Shown piece after piece: positions 12,750 to 15,960 of a stretch of DNA of 15,960 bases. A program made the translations under genes and the position numbers. Every line of letters begins with the position of its first letter. Within the stretch, counting starts at the first letter, position 1. The notes under the pieces are model-generated. The model was not told the origin of the DNA, did no database searches, and was given only the letters and a program-made list of their open reading frames with translations. Location of the stretch: the NCBI GenBank assembly GCA_937884235.1, contig CALGBT010000099.1, positions 1 through 15,960 on the forward strand, written 5' to 3'. The DNA is from an uncultured Pseudomonadota bacterium. Lineage in GTDB: Bacteria > Myxococcota_A > UBA9042 > CAIXZC01.

Positions 12750-15667
12750 TGGGGGTCTCCTCTGGCGGCCAGGGGGAATCTCACTACCACCGATTTTACC
12801 CAGTTACCGGGTCCCTTCTCCACATCGATGGAGCCTTCGTAGCGGGCTACCAGGTCGCTGGAAAGCCCCAGGCCGCCTTCAATATAGCGACCGCGGATCA
12901 TTTCGGTGGAGAGGGGGCGAGGGGAGCTGTCCCGGACGGCGAAGAGCGCGGTCTCGATGCCCGTAATGGGATCTGTTTCCAGCTCGATACCAAGGCCGAT
13001 GCGGCGGGACTCCAGGCCCGCTTCACAGGTTGAAACCAGCGCGTTGCGGATGAGATTGCCCAGCACATCTTCGAAGGCGCTCAGGGGTACGAGAATTGCG
13101 ACCGGCGCTGCCGCACCAATGTCGAGAACCGGGTCTTCCAGGCCAAGACCGGCAAGCCTGGGCTCCCTGCAGATGCGCTGATGGATGCTCTCCAGCAGCG
13201 TTCCGTCCACCTGCAGCAGGCGCAGGCTGTCGAGGAGGGTGCGCACTGCCTCGTAGCCGTCAACGTTGAGGCGCTGAGCGGCCTCCTTGAGGGTTTTCAC
13301 CAACTGCTTCTTCTCTCCCGGTCGCATGAATTCAACCCGCTCCAGCCTGCCGGAGGCCTTCTCCAGCAAGGCGAATCCCTCGAGGATGGCCTGCATCGCC
13401 CGATCCTTGTGGCGCAGATTAAGGCGCACTGAGTGGGTGCGACCGATCTGCTCGAGCTGCTCGCAGTAGTTGAGGAGGTGCCCCAGTACGGCTTCCTGGC
13501 GCGATTTGCCAAAGAGCGTGTCCCGCAGGTGCTGGGCCTGGTTGCTCGCATCGCCGCCGGCCTCAAGGGTTTGTACCAGGCCACTGAGCACCATGGTGTT
13601 GTGTTTGAGTACTTCATGGCGGATGGCCGCCAGCACTCGCTGCACCTCCGGCCCGGCTTCGGGGTGCAGGCGAACAAGGTCAGCGAGGTCGCGGCCCCCG
13701 AAGCGGTGTCGCCACCAGAGGAGCAGCGCTCCCAGCAGTACGCACAGGGCCAGGCCATAGGCGATGGCCAGCGCCAGCAGGCGGCCCTCCACCTGCCCTC
13801 GAAGGGACCGGGCCTGGTCGGCAAAGAGGCCGTCGGGCTCCCGGGCGACTGCTTCTGTGAGGTCCTCCCGCATCTGCCAGAGGCGGCCCGGTTGCACCAA
13901 TTCCACCAGTTTCTCAGCTACCGTCCGGGGAGTTCCCAATTGCAGCCGGACGAGGTGGAGGCCGGCCAGTGAGCTACCCAGTTGGCGGGCGCTGCCGAAG
14001 TGGGCGGCAGCGGCTTCGGTGTTGCCCAGTCGCTCGTGCAGGAGCCCCAGGCGTTCGTGGATCACTGGTTGGCCGGAATCCCGGTCGAGGGACTCCTGGA
14101 AGCGGGCGATGGCCTGCGTCAACCGGTCGGTGGCCGCCAGAATCTGCCCTTCAAGGTTGAGTACCTCCGGATGTCGCTGGTCCGCCGGAAGTGAGAGGAG
14201 CTCGGCCATGGCGGCATCGGGACGGTTCAGGTCGAGGTAGTTGCGGGCGCGATTGAGCACCTGAACGACCTCGGCTCCCAGGGGTTTGGTGGAACTGGCT
14301 GACGGTTTGTCCCCGTCCGGGTAGTGAACCAGAACGTCTCGCAGCGCGGTGGCGATGAGGGTTGCCTCAGCGCGGTCGGCACTGTCTGGCGGCGCCTTCT
14401 CCAGGAATCGGTCGATGTAGCGGCGCGCCTCCGCCAGGTCACCTGATGCCTGGCAGGCCTGGGCGAGGCGGAGCAGCACGGAGTGCCATTCGGGGCGCAG
14501 TTGCAGGGCGTTGTGCAGGAAGAGGACAGCTTCGGAGCTGCGGTTCCGCTCGTCATCAGCCAGATAGAGCTCGCCGAGGCGGAGGTGCACTTCGGGGTTG
14601 GCGGAATCAAGGGCCAGGGCTCGGAGGTAGGCCAGCTCAGCGCCCGGCAGGTCCCCCTGGCGCCGCATCACTTCACCCAGCCACATGCGCGCCTCGCCGT
14701 AGTGCGGGGCCAGGGAGAGAGCCTCTTCTAGCAGGTTGCGGGCTTCAGTCAGCTGCTGCTGCCCCAGGAAGAGGCGGGCCCGCGCGAGCAGGGCCTGGGC
14801 TTGAACGGGCACGGGCCGCAGGCTCGAGGCCCAGCCGTAGCGCTGGGCGGTGCGGGTAATGTCCAGTTGCTCCAGGCGGCGCTGGGCGGTGGGGCCGTCG
14901 CCGCCGGAGGCATCGATGCGCTGGTAATAGCCCTGGGCGATGTCGCCGCGTCCAAAGTCGCGATAGAAGTCGCCAATCTCCAGGAGCCGGGCCCCCGAGA
15001 GTTCAGTGCGCATTTCGATTTCCTTGTACAGCAGGCGGGCTTCTTCGAAGCGGCCCCGGCGTGCTGCGACCCGGGCTTGCCGGAGGATGACGGAGGGTTT
15101 GTTGCCGCTGAGCTCGCGGGCATGGATGAGGAGCGCCGCAGCCTCCTCCTGGCTCTCGTCAGTGGCGGCTGACTCCATGAGCAGGTCCGCCAGATTGATG
15201 TGCGCGGTGTAGCGGTCCGGTGCCAGCACCAGCGCCTCCCGGTAATAGCGGACGGCCCCTTCTCGGTTGCCCAACGTGTGCAAGAGGTAGGCGAGGTCAT
15301 TGACAATCTCTGGGTTCGTCTTGTCCAGGTCGTAGGCGGCGCGCAGGGCGGCGAGAGCTTTGGGGTAGTCTTTGGCCGTGAAGTGCCGCAAGGATTCGTC
15401 GTGGCGTAGCTGCGCCATCTTCTTGAAGGAGTGGTCCAGGGCTGTGGTGGCATCGTCTGGAGGGGTCGGCGCCGGCGGGTCAACTGGGCTCTCTGAAGGG
15501 GTGGGCTGGGGATGGAGCGCGGCTTCACCGCTCCCCGACAGTCCTCCCACCGGCCCCTCGTCGTCCCATCCTGGCTCGTCCATGGGAAGCTTGGGCAGGG
15601 GCTGGCTGACCGCGGCAGGACCGCCCAGGCCGAGGAGCAGGACTACCAGTATGGCGTGCCAGCGCAT
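12746..15667 (-). CDS. Histidine kinase with large periplasmic TPR sensor region
   Basis: The protein has 973 residues. It has a signal peptide (MRWHAILVVLLLGLGGPAAVS, cleavage likely after Ser21) and a Pro-rich linker. About 90-570 is filled with TPR-like helices (YPKALAALRAAYDLDKTNPE; YYREALVLAPDRYTAHINLADLL; ARNLLEEALSLAPHYGEA; AIARFQESLDRD). One membrane segment lies at about 629-652. The cytoplasmic part has an H-box-like IRHEVLKHN (His684, second His689) and an HATPase_c domain: N-box NLIRNA (Asn875), G1-like VRDSSPRP with Asp913 but without its glycines, and G2 EGGLGLSSDLV. The H-to-N-box distance, about 190 residues, is longer than usual. The ATG follows GAGG (15673-15676) and lies 2 bases after the previous gene's stop; its own stop overlaps the receiver gene. 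It probably senses an envelope protein or peptide signal. The cognate regulator is inferred from the operon. Confidence 0.86.
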   Translation of the reverse strand: MRWHAILVVLLLGLGGPAAVSQPLPKLPMDEPGWDDEGPVGGLSGSGEAALHPQPTPSESPVDPPAPTPPDDATTALDHSFKKMAQLRHDESLRHFTAKDYPKALAALRAAYDLDKTNPEIVNDLAYLLHTLGNREGAVRYYREALVLAPDRYTAHINLADLLMESAATDESQEEAAALLIHARELSGNKPSVILRQARVAARRGRFEEARLLYKEIEMRTELSGARLLEIGDFYRDFGRGDIAQGYYQRIDASGGDGPTAQRRLEQLDITRTAQRYGWASSLRPVPVQAQALLARARLFLGQQQLTEARNLLEEALSLAPHYGEARMWLGEVMRRQGDLPGAELAYLRALALDSANPEVHLRLGELYLADDERNRSSEAVLFLHNALQLRPEWHSVLLRLAQACQASGDLAEARRYIDRFLEKAPPDSADRAEATLIATALRDVLVHYPDGDKPSASSTKPLGAEVVQVLNRARNYLDLNRPDAAMAELLSLPADQRHPEVLNLEGQILAATDRLTQAIARFQESLDRDSGQPVIHERLGLLHERLGNTEAAAAHFGSARQLGSSLAGLHLVRLQLGTPRTVAEKLVELVQPGRLWQMREDLTEAVAREPDGLFADQARSLRGQVEGRLLALAIAYGLALCVLLGALLLWWRHRFGGRDLADLVRLHPEAGPEVQRVLAAIRHEVLKHNTMVLSGLVQTLEAGGDASNQAQHLRDTLFGKSRQEAVLGHLLNYCEQLEQIGRTHSVRLNLRHKDRAMQAILEGFALLEKASGRLERVEFMRPGEKKQLVKTLKEAAQRLNVDGYEAVRTLLDSLRLLQVDGTLLESIHQRICREPRLAGLGLEDPVLDIGAAAPVAILVPLSAFEDVLGNLIRNALVSTCEAGLESRRIGLGIELETDPITGIETALFAVRDSSPRPLSTEMIRGRYIEGGLGLSSDLVARYEGSIDVEKGPGNWVKSVVVRFPLAARGDPQ

Positions 15668-15669
15668 GG

Positions 15670-15960
15670 TTACCTCAACTCCCGGACCTTGAGTCCGAGT
15701 TGGTTGAAGCGGAGACGTACGGCTCGACCTTTCTCCGGGTCTCCCAGCAGGCGCTCGGCCATTGCTTCAAAATCTCCTCCCGAGGCCCTGAAGATGGTGA
15801 TCATGTATTGCCGTTCGACGTCATTGGAGACGGCGTTGAGGGTATCGGCTCCGCGCACATTTACGACCACAGCATCAGGGTCGACGGTGGCTGTTCCTGC
15901 GGTGGATTCAAGTCCTTCAGTGGGGATGGCTGCGTAGCCGGCCAGCAAGGTGGCCAGCAG
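15670..15960 (-). CDS. C-terminal end of a probable NtrC-type (sigma-54 activator) regulator with Fis-like HTH, 5' part outside the window
   Basis: The frame is open to the right edge (96 codons), so the start lies outside. The last 48 residues (ERQYMITIFRASGGD, then MAERLLGD, then VRLRFNQLGLKVREL) fit the Fis-type HTH_8 pattern ER.YI...L...GGN...AA..LG......LR..LGL that ends NtrC-family activators, with a few extra residues inside the turn. The leading LLATLLAGYAAIP fits the helix that closes the AAA+ domain in such proteins. The AAA+ and receiver domains themselves are not visible, so the assignment rests on the C-terminus and context. The TAA is 2 bases before the kinase ATG, giving a regulator-kinase-receiver operon. 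Alternative: a small exported protein, with that hydrophobic stretch as a signal peptide; judged less likely. Confidence 0.6.
   Translation of the reverse strand: MLATLLAGYAAIPTEGLESTAGTATVDPDAVVVNVRGADTLNAVSNDVERQYMITIFRASGGDFEAMAERLLGDPEKGRAVRLRFNQLGLKVRELR

Noticed and set aside
15907..15960. Hydrophobic stretch LLATLLAGYAA read as the signal peptide of a small exported protein, with a TTG start at 15948
   Set aside because: The frame is open to the window edge, and the C-terminus fits a Fis-type HTH, so the stretch is better read as the end of an AAA+ domain. Kept as an alternative.

Overview
The window looks like a GC-rich deltaproteobacterial-type genome, most likely Myxococcota or a close relative. 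This is inferred from very large lipoproteins that combine CGNDGCGGSC units, CDDGxxCTxxxC units and MopE-like DDDCDG motifs. It is also inferred from a TPR/PEGA protein and a TPR-sensor histidine kinase, all common in that group. There are no RNA genes, no CRISPR array and no intact mobile element.

Left two thirds (1-10356, minus strand): two tandem paralogous genes for giant surface lipoproteins. The upstream one (10356 to 3331, 2341 aa) is complete: lipoprotein signal, Asp-rich tether, cysteine repeats, two MopE-like metal-binding motifs, a long Gly-rich right-handed beta-helix with a two-level internal repeat, three CGNDGCGGSC units and a six-repeat kelch propeller. The downstream one (3210 to beyond the left edge) is open for all 1070 codons present, with no stop inside the window. 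The two share a near-identical N-terminus and a gap-free 363-codon cysteine-rich block. They differ in the number of CDDGxxCT repeats (about 11 against 4-5).

Centre (10357-11783): a divergent intergenic region with a strong GC-rich inverted repeat, then a plus-strand gene for a secreted or envelope TPR/PEGA-type protein with two C-terminal hydrophobic segments. Its start is set by a strong Shine-Dalgarno sequence at 10526-10530.

Right third (11784-15960, minus strand): a truncated remnant of a DUF4143-type AAA ATPase, then a compact signalling operon. In transcription order this is the C-terminal end of a probable NtrC-type activator with a Fis-like HTH (cut by the right edge), a 973-aa histidine kinase with a large periplasmic TPR sensor region, and a small atypical receiver protein overlapping the kinase by 4 bases (ATGA). 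A plausible reading is that envelope state is sensed through TPRs and passed to the activator and/or the small receiver. Whether this operon controls the lipoprotein genes cannot be told from sequence.
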